Assembly (NCBI RefSeq): GCF_039535785.1
Contig: NZ_BAAAXV010000001.1
Location: forward strand, 3,314,894-3,378,893
Length of the DNA stretch: 64,000 nucleotides
From: Nonomuraea helvata
GTDB taxonomy: Bacteria > Actinomycetota > Actinomycetes > Streptosporangiales > Streptosporangiaceae
Direction: 5' to 3'
In this document: positions 1-11,300 of the stretch, piece by piece
Layout of the letters: every line of letters starts with the position of its first letter
Position numbering within the stretch: the stretch's first letter is position 1
The notes under the pieces: generated by a model
Told to the model about the DNA's origin: nothing
Database searches by the model: none
Seen by the model: the letters and a program-made list of their open reading frames with translations, nothing else
Translations under genes and position numbers: made by a program

Positions 1-2
1 GC

Positions 3-167
3 GGGATGATGCCCCCCTGGCAGATCGACGGTCTCCTGGAGGATTACGCGCACTACGGGCGTGGTGAGGCGGCGGAGGTGACCGCGACAGTCGCCGATAT
101 CACCGGCAAACCCTCCAGGAGCATCGGCCAGTTCGCCCGCGACTACGCCGCGGCGTTCAGCAGCTAA
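3..167 (+). CDS. NmrA-like NAD(P)-binding protein, C-terminal end only
   Basis: An open frame enters from the left edge and ends in TAA at 165-167. The 54 visible residues include DGLLEDYAHYGRGEAAEVT and end IGQFARDYAAAFSS. This matches the C-terminal helix-rich end of NmrA-type atypical SDR proteins (SDR family a), where a catalytic-domain remnant is followed by a Q-F-(A/V)-x-D-Y motif. The Rossmann part lies outside the window, so neither cofactor nor substrate can be inferred. It may be intact upstream. Confidence 0.6.
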   Translation, partial: GMMPPWQIDGLLEDYAHYGRGEAAEVTATVADITGKPSRSIGQFARDYAAAFSS

Positions 168-384
168 GTGCACCTGTTCGCAAGTTCGCCGGGATCGTCC
201 CCGGCGTGTGCCGTTCTCGAGTACGACCCCTCACTGGCACCGGTCGCCCCGGGGCACCGCTTGCGCGAGGGACGGGGCGCGACAGGATCACGCAAATAAG
301 GTGATCATCCCTTCATACCCCGGCAGGTGAGGCTGTGGAGGACCCGCAAGAGGATGACCGGTGATGGCCGGGAAAGGAACACCG

Positions 385-982
385 ATGACCAGCGAGCGTC
401 ATGTGCTGCACGTATCCGATGCTGATCTGGAGGAGCTGCGGTCGAGGTTGAGCGGCACGCGCTGGCCGCAGCCATGGCCGCGGCAGGAGGCTGGCGGCGA
501 CTGGCTGGCAGGGACGAGCGAGGGGGAGCTGCGGCGGCTGGTCCGGTACTGGGCGGACGGTTACGACTGGCGGTACCGCGAGGCCGAGATCAACGCGCTT
601 CCCGGCCATGTCGCTTCGGTGGACGGGGCTGGCGTCTTCTACTGCGGTTCGACGCCGAGGAGCCGGGGGCGCTGCCTCTCGTGCTGACGCACGGCTGGCC
701 CAGCTCGTTCCTGGAACTGGCCCCGCTGGCCCGTCGCCTATCCATGCCGTCCCGGCACAGCGGGCAGGCAGCGGACGCGTTCACCGTCGTGGATGTGCCG
801 ACGGCGGTGGCCGTGTTCCCCGGGACCTTAGCCACCCGCCGCGGAGCTGGGCCGAGCGGACCTTCAACGTCACCCGATACACCGCCATGCCACGCGGCGG
901 CCGCTTCGCCGCGCACGAGGAAGCGGCGGTGCTCGCCGCCGACCTCACCGAGTTCTTCCGCCCACTGCGGCAGGCCACCTGA
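385..982 (+). pseudogene. Epoxide hydrolase (EHN family), frameshifted and internally deleted
   Basis: The ATG at 385 follows an AAAGGAA ribosome binding site. The first frame gives an epoxide-hydrolase N-terminal (EHN) domain: LEELRSRLSGTRWP, LVRYWADGYDWR and the INALP motif. The reading then passes to another frame for the alpha/beta-hydrolase start (LVLTHGWPSSFLEL, about 680-735). It ends in a third frame with the family's C-terminus (MPRGGRFAAHEE, then LTEFFRPLR, stop at 980-982). The stretch that should carry the nucleophile Asp elbow and most of the cap domain is missing, so the product cannot be active. Intact relatives are about 380 residues. The family assignment is fairly secure; the exact lesions need alignment. 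Confidence 0.75.
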
Positions 983-1129
983 CCTCGCTCCAGCCGCCAC
1001 GGGGTGCTGGGTGGAAACCGCCATTTTCTCGGCCAGCCGGTGTTGAATCCTTGCGCGTGCGTCGAAGACGATAAGGTTGCCTTGCGTGGTTAGGTGATTT
1101 TCTTGTCATGCTGTGTGGATAATGAGGGT

Positions 1130-1365
1130 TTTGTGGCCCCTCGGGATCGCCCCGCTGGTCTTGCGTAGCGATCGGTCCGAACAGCACAGCGTTCACCCGC
1201 ACTCCGCTTCGCGCCAGATGCACGCCAAGATCCCTGCTCAGCTGCACCACTCCAGCCTTGGCGGCCGCGTACGCCATCTGGGCGGTCGCCGCACCAGTCT
1301 CGCAAGGAATGACACGGCGTTGATGACCGAGCCGCCGGCCGGGCCGGTGTTACGCAGGTGCGGGA
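1130..1365 (-). pseudogene. Short-chain dehydrogenase/reductase fragment
   Basis: On the minus strand, AYAAAKAGVVQLSRDLGV followed by RVNAVLFGPI is the classical SDR active-site segment: Y-x3-K, then the R-V-N-x-V-x-P-G-like motif (Gly before Pro here). Upstream in another frame is a GGSVINAVSF-like piece, the conserved beta-5 segment before the catalytic Ser. The Rossmann N-terminus and the C-terminus are absent. This is a roughly 75-residue remnant broken by at least one frameshift and is not expected to be functional. Confidence 0.6.
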
Positions 1366-1374
1366 TGCGCCGCC

Positions 1375-1634
1375 TCCGTCTACTTCGTGGTGGCCGAGGC
1401 ACTCACCAACATCGCCAACAGCCAGGTTCGGCACGCGGTCGTCAGCGTACGCCGCCTCGACGGCCGGCTACACCTGCGGGTCGTGGACGACGGGTGGGAC
1501 GGAGCGAACGAGAGCGGCTCCGGCGTCGTCTGCATCAGCCGACGGGTCGCTGCACACGATGGGTCCTTTTCTGCTGGCCAGTCCTACCGGCGGACCGAAC
1601 CGTCCTCAACGTGACCCTGCCCTGTGCGATGTGA
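1375..1634 (+). pseudogene. Sensor histidine kinase, ATPase-domain remnant
   Basis: The plus strand encodes VVAEALTNIANSQ, LHLRVVDDGWDGA, then RVAAHDGSF, LLASPTGG and VLNVTLPCAM, in order but across three frames. Together these are the N box, D box and terminal beta strands of a NarL-partner type HATPase_c domain, which usually ends in a GGT-x-(L/V)-x-(A/V)-x-(L/I)-P-C pattern. The dimerisation/phosphoacceptor helix and any sensor region are missing. The N-box Asn is present (ALTN). It lies directly after the SDR remnant, and the junction near 1365-1375 looks like a deletion breakpoint. Confidence 0.6.
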
Positions 1635-1712
1635 GGCCCCTCGACCACGCGGTCAAGTACGGGTCGCCTGACGCGGCTTCCTCGGGCCCGAACAGTGCGA
1701 GCCGTTGTGATG

Positions 1713-3740
1713 TCAATTGTCGTTGGTCCCGTACAGTTCGCGTTGCCAGAGTTCCTCGCAGATGCGTTCGACGCCGGAGGTCAGATGGCGGCGGTAGGTG
1801 GTGAAGGGCAGGCCGAGTCGTTCGGCGGCGGCTTCCTGGGTGGGGGCGCCGCGCAGGTAGGTGGTATCGAGGGCGCGGTGGAGCTTGCTCGCACGGGCGT
1901 CCTGGCCCAGCGTGTGGATGGCCTCTTCCAGGCGCCGACGCAGGGCCTGGACGGGGTCGGAATGCCCGGCGACCAGCCTGCTGCGGACGAGGGGGTTGGC
2001 GGCCAGCTCGGACGTACGTGACAGGTGCCGCAGGGCCTTGCGGACGGCTTCGGTGAACTCCGCCTGCGACAGGACCGCGAGTTCGGGCTCCCGCACGGAG
2101 GTGGCGTCGGTGGGTGTGTCGGCCGACATCAGCCGCTCCAGCCAGACCTGTGCGGGCAGGGCCCGCCAGTCGTGGGCGAACAGGGTGTATTCGCTGTCTC
2201 CCATCCTGCAGTGCTCGTCGAGCTCGTACGGACTGTCGCGCCGGTAGTAGCCGACCCTGACGTCGTCGGCGGGCACGGCCATGAACGACCAGGCCATGCG
2301 TTCGGAGCGCAGGGAGTGGCCGACTCCGCGCCATTCCATCACCGAGGACAGTCCCTGGTTGGCGTCGCGTACCCAGATTCGGCCGACGCTCAAGTGCTCG
2401 CCCGGCCTCAGCGGGGCAACGGCGCGGGCGTGGGCCCAGGCGGCGGCGACGACCGGGTCGGCTGCGGCCTCCACGTCGCTGGGCCGGTCCAGGCGGAGCC
2501 AGACGCAGACGCCGGCCAGCTCGCCGGTCGCGGCATGCCGGTAGAGGTGGAACGCCTCTGGCTGCCGGGCGGCCCAGAAGGCGACGGCGGCTGCCGACTC
2601 CTCGCTGTCGGCCTCGGCCACCAGAGCTACCGTGTTCTCGGTTGCCCCGATCTGAAACACCTCCTCGTACACGTCGTCCTCCTGGTGCCAGAAGTCCCGC
2701 CCCGGCAGGGACCTGCGATGGCGGCGCAGGTAGAACATGGAGCCGACGACCCGGAGCACGTCGGCGTCGGCCACAGTTCGGACCTGGGCCATGAGGTGAC
2801 CGCCGATGCGCTGCCGCAGGTCGGCGTAGCGCTGCGGGTCTCGCCAGCTCAGGTCCGCCCGAAGGATCTCGCGTACCACATCGTGCGGGTGCAGCCCCGG
2901 CGTCCCCGACTCCATGAACGGCAGCCGCCGCAGCCATGAGAACAAAGCGGCGGCGTCGTCGTCGGGCAGCACCGCGCGCAACAGGTCCTCGGTGGTGATG
3001 TACGTCTGCGCGCAGACCTCCAGCGCGTGCCGATGCGCGGGACTCGGCACATCCCCGACGAGCTGGTCGAGCAGGGTGGCCACCACATCCTGGGCGGGCG
3101 TCCAGCGCGAGCTCGCTCTCTCATCCTTGATCGCCACCGCGGCGCCCAGCGACAGGGCCAGCGGATGACCGCCGGCGAAGGCCAGCAGCGACTCGCGCAG
3201 GCTGCCGTCAGCCACGCCACGGGCCTCCAGCAGCGCCGCGGCTTCCGCGGGCGAAAGGTCGCGCAGCGGCATCACCATCAGCGTGCCCGCCCAGGTAGGG
3301 TCGGCCTGCCACGTCAGGTCCGGCGGGACGCGCCCGGCCAGGACGACCAGCGCGCCGACCGGGATGCGGGGCAGGAAACGCTCGCGCAGCCAGCCTTCCA
3401 AGCTCTGAATGTCTTCGAAGCTGTCGATGAGCAGCACGGCACGCTCATCGGCGAACACCGTCTCGGCGGCGGACTCGAACGCGGCCGGGGACGGGCCCAG
3501 CGTGCGCCCGTCCAGCAGCGTGACGCTTCGCTCGGCTGTCAGGGCTTCCTGCGCAAGCCGGCGCAGCAGCGCCGACTTTCCGACACCGCCAGGGCCATGC
3601 ACGAACAGCACCCTGCCACCGCACCGCAGCGCCGCACTGAAGGCGGCGAGCTCCTCCTGACGCCCGACGAAAGCCCCATTCCCTGCGGCCAGCAGACGCT
3701 GTCCCAGCAGGTCGAAACCCTGGTCGTTCACCAAACGCAT
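1713..3740 (-). CDS. Large NTPase with C-terminal HTH, STAND-like regulator
   Basis: This 675-residue protein has a short N-terminal segment, then an AAA/NACHT-like ATPase: Walker A GPGGVGKS at about 49-56, Walker B AVLLIDSFED at about 101-110, and GGHPLALSL near 195, the conserved helical-domain motif of STAND ATPases. A long middle region of unknown fold follows. The last 50 residues (EAAAERLGLPFTTYRRHL) look like a winged-helix or HTH DNA-binding end. STAND proteins with a terminal HTH usually act as ligand-gated transcription regulators. It may serve the biosynthetic operon at 5.3-19.8 kb, but nothing in the sequence proves this. It is intact and large among surrounding gene debris. Start chosen: ATG at 3740. 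Confidence 0.7.
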   Translation of the reverse strand: MRLVNDQGFDLLGQRLLAAGNGAFVGRQEELAAFSAALRCGGRVLFVHGPGGVGKSALLRRLAQEALTAERSVTLLDGRTLGPSPAAFESAAETVFADERAVLLIDSFEDIQSLEGWLRERFLPRIPVGALVVLAGRVPPDLTWQADPTWAGTLMVMPLRDLSPAEAAALLEARGVADGSLRESLLAFAGGHPLALSLGAAVAIKDERASSRWTPAQDVVATLLDQLVGDVPSPAHRHALEVCAQTYITTEDLLRAVLPDDDAAALFSWLRRLPFMESGTPGLHPHDVVREILRADLSWRDPQRYADLRQRIGGHLMAQVRTVADADVLRVVGSMFYLRRHRRSLPGRDFWHQEDDVYEEVFQIGATENTVALVAEADSEESAAAVAFWAARQPEAFHLYRHAATGELAGVCVWLRLDRPSDVEAAADPVVAAAWAHARAVAPLRPGEHLSVGRIWVRDANQGLSSVMEWRGVGHSLRSERMAWSFMAVPADDVRVGYYRRDSPYELDEHCRMGDSEYTLFAHDWRALPAQVWLERLMSADTPTDATSVREPELAVLSQAEFTEAVRKALRHLSRTSELAANPLVRSRLVAGHSDPVQALRRRLEEAIHTLGQDARASKLHRALDTTYLRGAPTQEAAAERLGLPFTTYRRHLTSGVERICEELWQRELYGTNDN

Positions 3741-4499
3741 ACCGTTACCACGACTTCCATCCGAAATGTCGGCCCATCATAATTTCGCAAACATGCGATG
3801 CGACTCCAGTCGGGTCACGAAGCGGTGTGAGGCTGATCACTGGCGCCACACCACCGTCGTCGCGCGGTCCTGGCCGACGGCATCTGCGACCTCCGGATCC
3901 CGCTTGCTTGCTACATCGAAGGGATACCTCCTTCCCCCGCCCTCAAGACAGAACCTCATGCCTGTTTGTTGCCTTTGCCTATTTTGGGGAGCGCACGGGT
4001 CTACGGGCTACCCGCGCCCCCGCCAAGCGCTTAGAAGGCGGATACCGATTGGACTGTGAATTGATCATTTCTATGGTGGACGCTGTCCGCGGTTGTCAAT
4101 TCACCACAAGATCCTCACTGCCGGCCGCGGAAAGTACAGCGGTATTTCTCTATGGCTTTTACCTTGGAGATTGAGTGAAGCATTTCTATTATGCGGTATT
4201 TGATGCAAGGCGACCCCCGCGGGTTCACGCCTAATTGTGTGATCCCGACCACATCGACGCCTCGGGCAGAAAGTGAGCAGAAAATGCATATTTGGTGCCC
4301 GGCCCAGTCATCCGGGCACTCGGGAACCCGTCAGAGAGTCACGAGGCGGGCCGCGCCCGGATCGGGCACATCGGGCAGCGCGGCTCATCGGTCTTGGGGT
4401 GCCGGTCCGCCCCGCCGGGGTGGCCGTCTTCGCAGGCGCGCGGGCTGTCCGGGCGGGACACCGGTGACTTTTTCGATCTTGTGCAGCTGCGAAGTGGCG
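3741..4499. other. Noncoding stretch with an AT-richer core
   Basis: No supported gene is seen. The segment from about 3760 to 4280 is clearly richer in A and T than its surroundings and carries no frame with actinomycete-like third-position GC. It holds the promoter region of the NTPase gene (start 3740) and probably the scar of lost genes next to the 4.5-5.1 kb relics. I found no convincing hairpin or repeat. Confidence 0.4.
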
Positions 4500-4563
4500 C
4501 GACAGTCTCATGGACCGGTGCTCGTACCGATGAGGTGCCGAGGTCGAACGCCAGGATCTTCAT
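4500..4563 (-). pseudogene. FGGY-type sugar kinase, N-terminal relic
   Basis: An ATG at 4563 starts MKILAFDLGTSSVRA, the phosphate-1 motif that opens FGGY carbohydrate kinases (D-L-G-T-S-S). Similarity stops after about 15 residues. The start overlaps the stop of the GH1 fragment as ATGA (4560-4563), the usual sign of translational coupling. A beta-glucosidase and a sugar kinase were therefore once one operon, now reduced to this junction. Confidence 0.55.
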
Positions 4564-4975
4564 CCCTGTTTCCCGATGAACTCGCGCAGCGAGTGAAAGC
4601 TCGCCTTCTCGGTGCGGGCCTGGGTTTCGTAGTCGACGTGGACGAGTCCGAAACGGACGGCGTACCCGCGGGCCCACTCGAGGTTGTCCAGCAGCGACCA
4701 GCAGAAGTAGCCGCGCACGTCCACACCGTCGGTCATCGCGGCGCGGATGGCGGCCAGGTGGTCGCGCAGGAAGTCGACGCGACCGGTGTCGTCGAGAGTC
4801 CCGTCGTCGCCGTAGCCGTTCTCGGTGATGAAGATCGGCGGGAGCGCGGGGTAGCGCCGGGCCAGGCCAAGGAGAGTCTGGTGGAGCCCTTGCGGCTCCA
4901 TCGGCCAGCCCAGCCCGCTGGTCGCCGCGCCGTCCGGGGTGACGCTGCGCACCCCGAGGTCGAAGGCGGATCGCT
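4560..4975 (-). pseudogene. GH1 beta-glucosidase, C-terminal third
   Basis: The minus strand encodes the C-terminal part of a family 1 glycoside hydrolase. It contains IFITENGYGDDG with the catalytic nucleophile Glu of the I-T-E-N-G motif, then GYFCWSLLDNLEWARGY and FGLVHVDYETQ, all diagnostic of GH1. It stops at 4560 (FIGKQG). The first two thirds, with the acid/base N-E-P motif, are missing. At about 4975 the sequence changes to unrelated DNA, so this is a 5'-deleted relic coupled to the kinase relic downstream. Confidence 0.85.
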
Positions 4976-4996
4976 ACCGAGGCCGACAGATCCCCA

Positions 4997-5165
4997 CACC
5001 TTGGACAACCCCGGCATACGCCTGATCCAGCGGCATGGCTTCGTGGAGAGCCCGCTGCGGTGAGAGTCGCACGGCGGGTTCGGCGGGCGGGCCGGGGAAA
5101 CGGATCTTCAGAAGCGAAGCCACCGCGCCCCGGCTCGACCCGACACCCTGGCTTCGGCCGCCCAC
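4997..5165 (+). other. Possible group II intron 5'-region remnant
   Basis: The run from about 5035 to 5150 has the shape of the conserved RNA segment that precedes the reverse-transcriptase ORF of bacterial group II introns: a purine-rich GTGGAGAGCCCG block, GCGGTGAGAGTCGCACGGCG with the GGTTCGG that follows it, a GGGGAAACGG tetraloop-like turn, and CCGCGCCCCGGC before a coding start. No reverse transcriptase/maturase frame follows, because the PKS stop lies at 5321. If correct, this is a deletion remnant. The assignment rests on remembered sequence shape and is uncertain. Confidence 0.35.
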
Positions 5166-5320
5166 CTGTTCCTCACCGAACTGCGTCTGACCAGACCAAA
5201 AGCGGCTGCGGCCGCCTGACCTTTTACAAGATCCTTCAGAGGCTCCAGGTGCTGTTAGCCACCTGGACAGGCCGATGCCCCATCTGTCATCAACGACCAC
5301 CATGACGAACTAACAAAGTA

Positions 5321-8300
5321 CTACTGGTTGAGTGCCGAGATCCAGGAGCGGAGTGCGGAGACGGTGGTCTCGGCCTTGTCGGTGATGAGGTGGAAGTGGT
5401 GGCCGGGCACGTCCACGATGTCGATGGGCGGCGGCCACGACGAGCTGACCGGCCGGTGCTCGCGCAGGTAGGGAAGCGGGTCCTGGGCGCGCAGCAGCAG
5501 CGTCGGCGCGCCGGTCGGCCGAGGCTGCCAGCCGCGCAGGATGCGTGTGTAGGCCCCCATCGCGACCAGGGACGTGTCGTCGAAGAGCTCGTCGAAGAGC
5601 TCCCCCAGCTGTGACGCCCGATAAGCGGGCATGCCGAGGAGCCACTGATCGCCCTCGTTCTCGTCGGTCACGTGGTAAGTATCGATCATGGCGATGCCGG
5701 CGGGAGGTGTCCCGAACTCGGTGAGCCTGGTCGCCACGGCCTGAGCCGTGCATCCCCCGACGGAATAGCCGGCGAGCACGACAGGGCGGTCGCCGAAGTG
5801 GCCCTGGAGGATCTCGGCGTGCAGGTCGATCAAGGTGTTCCAGTCCTCGGGCACGACTCCTCCGCCGGACAGGCCCGGGTAGGGGATCTCGTACACGTCG
5901 CGTTCGCCCGCGAAGAGGTCGGCGAATCTGCCGTAGATCCCCGTTGCGACACGCGGGTAGAAGTCGGGAAAGCAGACCAGGGCGGTCTCGCCGGGTCCGG
6001 TCGCCAGCCGCTCAGGAGGCAGGGCGTGCGCTCCGCGAAGCCCGGACGGGAACGTGGGCAGGGCCATCGACGCCGTGACCAGCATGCGCATCGCCTCCAC
6101 CTCCTGGCCGGCTTGCGACATCCTGCGATAGAGAGGCGCGATCAGAGATTTCACGGGTCCGGGTCCCGGTTGTGGCAGCACCTCGTTGTTCTCCCGCTGT
6201 GGCAGCGCATCGTCGAGCAGGTCAAGGAGGTGTCCGGCCAGTTGTTCCGGGCCGGGATGGTCGAACGCCACGGTCGCGGGCAGCCGCAGCCCGGTGAGCG
6301 TGCTCAGCCTGTTACGTAGCATGACGCCGGCGAGCGAGTCGATACCGAGCTCGGCGAACGACCGGTCGAGCCGGACCTCGTCCGCGCCGGTGTGGCCCAG
6401 GACGGTGGCCACCTCGGCTCGTACCGCCTCCACCAGTGCGGTACGCCGCTCGGCGGGTGGCAGCGGGGCGAGTCGCCGGCGCCACGTCCCCGGCTGTTCC
6501 TCCTGCGACGTGGTGCCGGCGGTGGGGCGCGCCCGGCGCAGCAGGCTGTGGAGCAACGCCGGTACAGGCCCGTTCCACGTCCGATCGAGCAGGAGCGGAG
6601 CGAGCACGGACTCCGACGAGGCCAGAGCGGCGTCGAACAGGCTCAGGCCCTGCTCGTCGGTCACCGGCGCCAGAGGACCGTTGCGTACGGCGCCCGCCAT
6701 GCCGCAGGGGTGCTGCCACGGTCCCCAGACCAGCGAAAGTGCGGGCAGCCCCCGCGCGGCGCGATGCTGGGCCAGTGCGTCGAGGAAGGCGTTGGCCGCG
6801 GCGTAGTTGGCCTGCCCGGCGTTGCCCAGCAGGCCGGCCGCGGAGGAGAACAGCACGAACGAGGACAGGCCGAGGTCCCGCGCCAGCTCGTGCAGGTGCC
6901 AGGCCGCGTCCACCTTGGGGCGCAGCACCTTCGTCATCCGCTGCGGGGTCAGCGCGTCCAGCACTCCGTCGTCCAGGACGCCTGCGGCGTGCACGATCGC
7001 GCTCAGCGGCGGGTCGGCAGCGGCCACCAGGCCGCGTACGGCCGCGCGGTCGGAGATGTCGCACGCGGCGACACGCACGGACACACCGAGGTCCGCCAGC
7101 TCGGCCCGCAGCGCTTCCACCCCGTCGGCGGCCTCTCCACTCCGGCTCGCGAGCAGGAGATGGGACGCCGAGTGGCGGGTGGCCAGGTGCCGTGCGAGCA
7201 CGGACCCGAGCGCGCCCGTGCCGCCGGTTACCAGAACGGTGCCGCGCGTGTCGAGAGTCCCCGCCGCCTCCTGGCCGGGAGTGCCAGCCATCTCCTGGCC
7301 GGCTTCGGTCAGACGTGGAACCAGGATCGTGCCGGCGCGGATGGCCAATACCGGCTCGCCGGACGCGCGTGCCACCGGCAGCGCGGCGGCGGACTCGGGG
7401 GTGTCGTCGACATCGACCAGCACGATGTGGCCTGGATACTCCGCCTGGGCGACGCGTGCGAGCCCCCACACCGCCGCCGCGGCCAGGTCGGGGTCCGGCG
7501 AGGTGGCGTCCCGCGTCACCACGACCAGGCGCCGACCTCCGGCGAGACCGACCGCGCTCCAGGAGGCCAGCACCTCAAGGGTCTCAGTGGTGGCGGCGTG
7601 CACCGCGGCCACCGGGTCGCAGCCGCGAGACCAGCCCTGGACGTGCACGATGACATCGTCCTGTGAGCCGGCGGGCTCACCACTTTGATCCGGCTGGACC
7701 CACCGCACGCTGTAGAGGTTTCCGGCGGGCCGCCGAGGGGTGTGCTGCCCGGCCGGCCGTCGCAGCGTCACGGTTTCGATGCGGGCGACCGGTGAGCCGG
7801 TGCCGTCGGCGAGGTTCAGCCGGATCCTGCCGTCTCCCAGCTCTCGTACGTGGACACGCAGTTCCGTGGCGCCGGAGGCGATCAGCCGTACGCCGGAGAA
7901 GGTGAAGGGCAACCGGGTGTCGGCGAGTTCGGGGGCGGCGACGAGGCTCGTGTGCAGCGCGGCGTCCAGCAACGCGGGGTGCATCACGTACCCGGCGGCG
8001 CTCTCCGCGTCGGGCAGCCGGACCTCTGCGAACAGATCGCCGTCACGCCGCCACACCGCCCGTACGCCGCGGAACGCGGGACCGTAGGCGAGGCCGGCCG
8101 AGGCGAGGACGTCGTATGAGCCCTCGACGTGCACGGGCGTGGCGTGCGCGGGCGGCCACGCGGCGGATTCGTCCGGCTTCCCGGCAGCGGTGGCACCGAG
8201 CGTCCCCGTCGCATGCCGCGTCCATGCCTCGTGTGTTCCCGCGTGCTCGGGACGGGAGTCGATGTCGACGGTCCGCCTGCGCGTCTCGTCCGGTTCGCCG

Positions 8301-11300
8301 AGCGTGACCTGGATGCGGACGCCGCCGGCGGCCGGGAGTTCGAGCGGTGCGACGATAGCCAGGTCCTCCAGGACGTCGCAGTCGACCTCGTCGCCGGCGC
8401 GGACGGCCAGCTCGACGAGGACGGTCGCCGGCACCAGCGCGCGGCCCCCGACCACGTGGCCGGCGAGCCACGGGTGCGTCCCGGCGGACAGGCGGCCCCG
8501 GCACAGCACCCGATTCGTGCCGGGTTCGGGTTCGGCGCCGGTGAGCATCGGATGCCGCAGCGCGCTGCGGTGGTCGGTGGAGTGGCGGCTCACCCAGTAT
8601 CGCCGGCGCTGGAAGGGATAGGTGGGCAGGTCGATGAGCCGCGCGCCGGTACCCGCGAAGACGGCCCGCCAGTTCACCGGTACGCCTCTGGCGTGCAGCG
8701 CGGCCATGGCCTCGAACAGCACGTCCACGTCGTCGGCGCGGGCCCGGCCGGTGGCCGCCACCGCCGGGTCTTCGGCGGCGAGGCCGTCTCGCACCAGGGA
8801 GGTCAGCACCGCGTCGGGCCCCACCTCCAGGTAGGACCGCGCGCCCCGTTCCTCTGCCGTCCGTACGGCGGCCGCGAACCGGACCGGGTCGCGCACCTGC
8901 CGCACCCAGTATTCCGGCGAGCGCAGTTCCTCGGCCACCGGCAGGCCGGTCATCGTCGAGATCATCGGGATCGCCGGGGAGTTCAGCGTGATGTCCCTGA
9001 GCACGTCACCGTACTCGCCGAGCATCGGCTCCATCAGCGGAGAGTGGAACGCATGACCGACCCGCAGCCGGGTGGTCCGCCGTCCCCGCTTGGCGAACCC
9101 GGCCGCCACGGCGGAAACGGCGCTTTCCGCACCGGAGATGACCACGGAACGCGGGCCGTTGACCGAGGCTATGCCGACCGCGCCGGTCAACGCGGCGGCC
9201 ACCTCCGTCTCCGTGGCCTGCACCGCCACCATCGCACCGCCAGCGGGCAGGGCGCTCATCAACCGCCCCCGTGCCCCGACCAGCCGTGCCGCGTCCGGCA
9301 GGGTGAAGACACCGGCGACGTGCGCCGCCGCCAGCTCCCCGATGGAGTGCCCGACGAGGTGGTCCGGGCGGATCCCCCATGATTCCAGCAGCCGGAACAT
9401 CGCCACCTCGAAGGCGAACAGGCCGGCCTGGGTGAAGTCCGTACGGTCGAGCAACGCGGCGTCGTGGTCCATCACGTGCGCCAGCGAGGCCGGCAGGTGC
9501 GGGTCCAGGTGCCGGCACACCTCGTCGAACGCCGCGGCGAACACGGGAAACGCCTGCCTCAGCCGTGCTCCCATGGCGGGCCGCTGGGCGCCCTGGCCGG
9601 TGAACAGCAGCGCGAGCGGCGCCGGCCCGGCGGTGTTCACCAGGACGTCCGGGTGCGGCTCACCGCGTCCCAGCGCGTCCAGCGCCGTCCGGTCACCCCC
9701 GGCGATGACGGCCCGCAGCGGCAACGTGGAGCCGGACACGGCGAGCGAGTACGCCGCGTCCACGGCATCGACCTCACCGAGGGCTGCCAGATCTCGCGCC
9801 CTGGCACGCAGCGCGGCCTCGTCGGCGGCGGACAGCAACCACGGCGGCTTGCGCGGAGCGGACGTCTGCGGGACGGACGTCAGCGTGCCGGACGTCTGCG
9901 GGACGGGCTCCGGCTCTGGGGCCTGTTCCAGGATGACGTGCGCGTTCGTGCCGCTGATCCCGAAAGCGGACACGCCGGCCCGGCGGGGCCTGCCCGTCTC
10001 CGGCCAGGCCCGCGCCTCGGTCAGCAGTTCCACGGTCTTGCGTGACCAGTCCACATGCCCGGTGGGCGCGTCGACGTGCAAGGTGCGGGGCAGCAGGCCG
10101 TGGCGCAGGGCCTCGACCATCTTGATGACCCCCGCCGCTCCGGCGGCGGCCTGAGTGTGGCCGATGTTCGACTTCACGGAACCCAGCAGGAGTGGCGGCG
10201 CCTCCGGCCGCCGCGAACCGTAGGTCGCGATCAGCGCCTGCGCCTCGATCGGGTCCCCCAGCATCGTTCCTGTCCCGTGCGCCTCCACGGCGTCCACGTC
10301 CTGCACCGTCAGGCCGGCCGCCGACAGCGCCTCATGGATGACCTCCTGCTGCGCGGGGCCGCTGGGCGCGGCGAGCCCGTTGGAGGGGCCGTCGGAATTG
10401 ACGGCCGTCCCCCGTAGCAGTGCCAGCACCGGGTGCCCGTTGCGCCGGGCGTCCGACAACCGTTCCAGAAGCAGCAGCCCTGCCCCCTCCGACCATCCCG
10501 TGCCATCGGCGGCGGCGGCGAACGACTTGCAGCGGCCGTCCGGGGCCAGCCCGCGCAGCCGGCTGAACGCGGTGAATGTGGAGGGTGTCGCCATCACGGT
10601 CACCCCTCCCGCCGCTGCCAGCGAGCACTCTCCGGCCCGCAACGCCCGGGCCGCCAGGTGCAGCGCCACGAGCGATGACGAGCAGGCCGTGTCCAGCGTC
10701 ATCGACGGGCCGCGCAGGCCGAGCTTGTACGAGATCCGGCCGGAGACCAAGCTGCCGGCCGACCCGAGTGCGAGGTGCGCCTCCAGCTCGTGGGGATCGT
10801 TGACGAACCGCATGCCGTAGTCGTCGTACATCACGCCCACGAACACGCCGGTGTCGCTGCCTCGTACGGACACGGGGTCGATGCCCGCCCGCTCGAAGAG
10901 CTCCCACGACGTCTCCAGCAGTAACCGCTGCTGCGGGTCCGTGGCCAGTGCCTCTTTGGGCGACATCCCGAAAAACGCGGGGTCGAAATCAGCGGGATTG
11001 TCCAAGAACCCGCCGCGCAACGTCAGAGACTTGCCCGGCATGTCGGGATCGGGGTCGTACAACTCCGTCAGGTCCCAGTCGCGGTCTTCAGGAAAGCCGG
11101 AGGTGGCGTCCCGCTCGTCGAGCACCAGCCGCCACAGGTCCTCGGGTGAGGCGACGCCGCCCGGGTACCGGCAGGCCATCGACACGATGGCGATCGGATC
11201 GTCATCGGCTGGGGCACGCTCCAGCGCGACCTGCCCGCGCGGCATCGCCTCGCCGCTGAGCCTGGCTCGCAGGTGGCAGGCCACCAAGGCGGGGGTCGGG

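Noticed and set aside
2025..3782. Long plus-strand ORFs opposite the NTPase gene
   Set aside because: The minus-strand frame has clear Walker motifs. The plus-strand frames are Gly/Arg/Pro-rich shadows.
6312..7469. Arg/Gly-rich ORFs antisense to or out of frame with the PKS
   Set aside because: They are typical shadows of a high-GC gene, with biased composition and no motifs.
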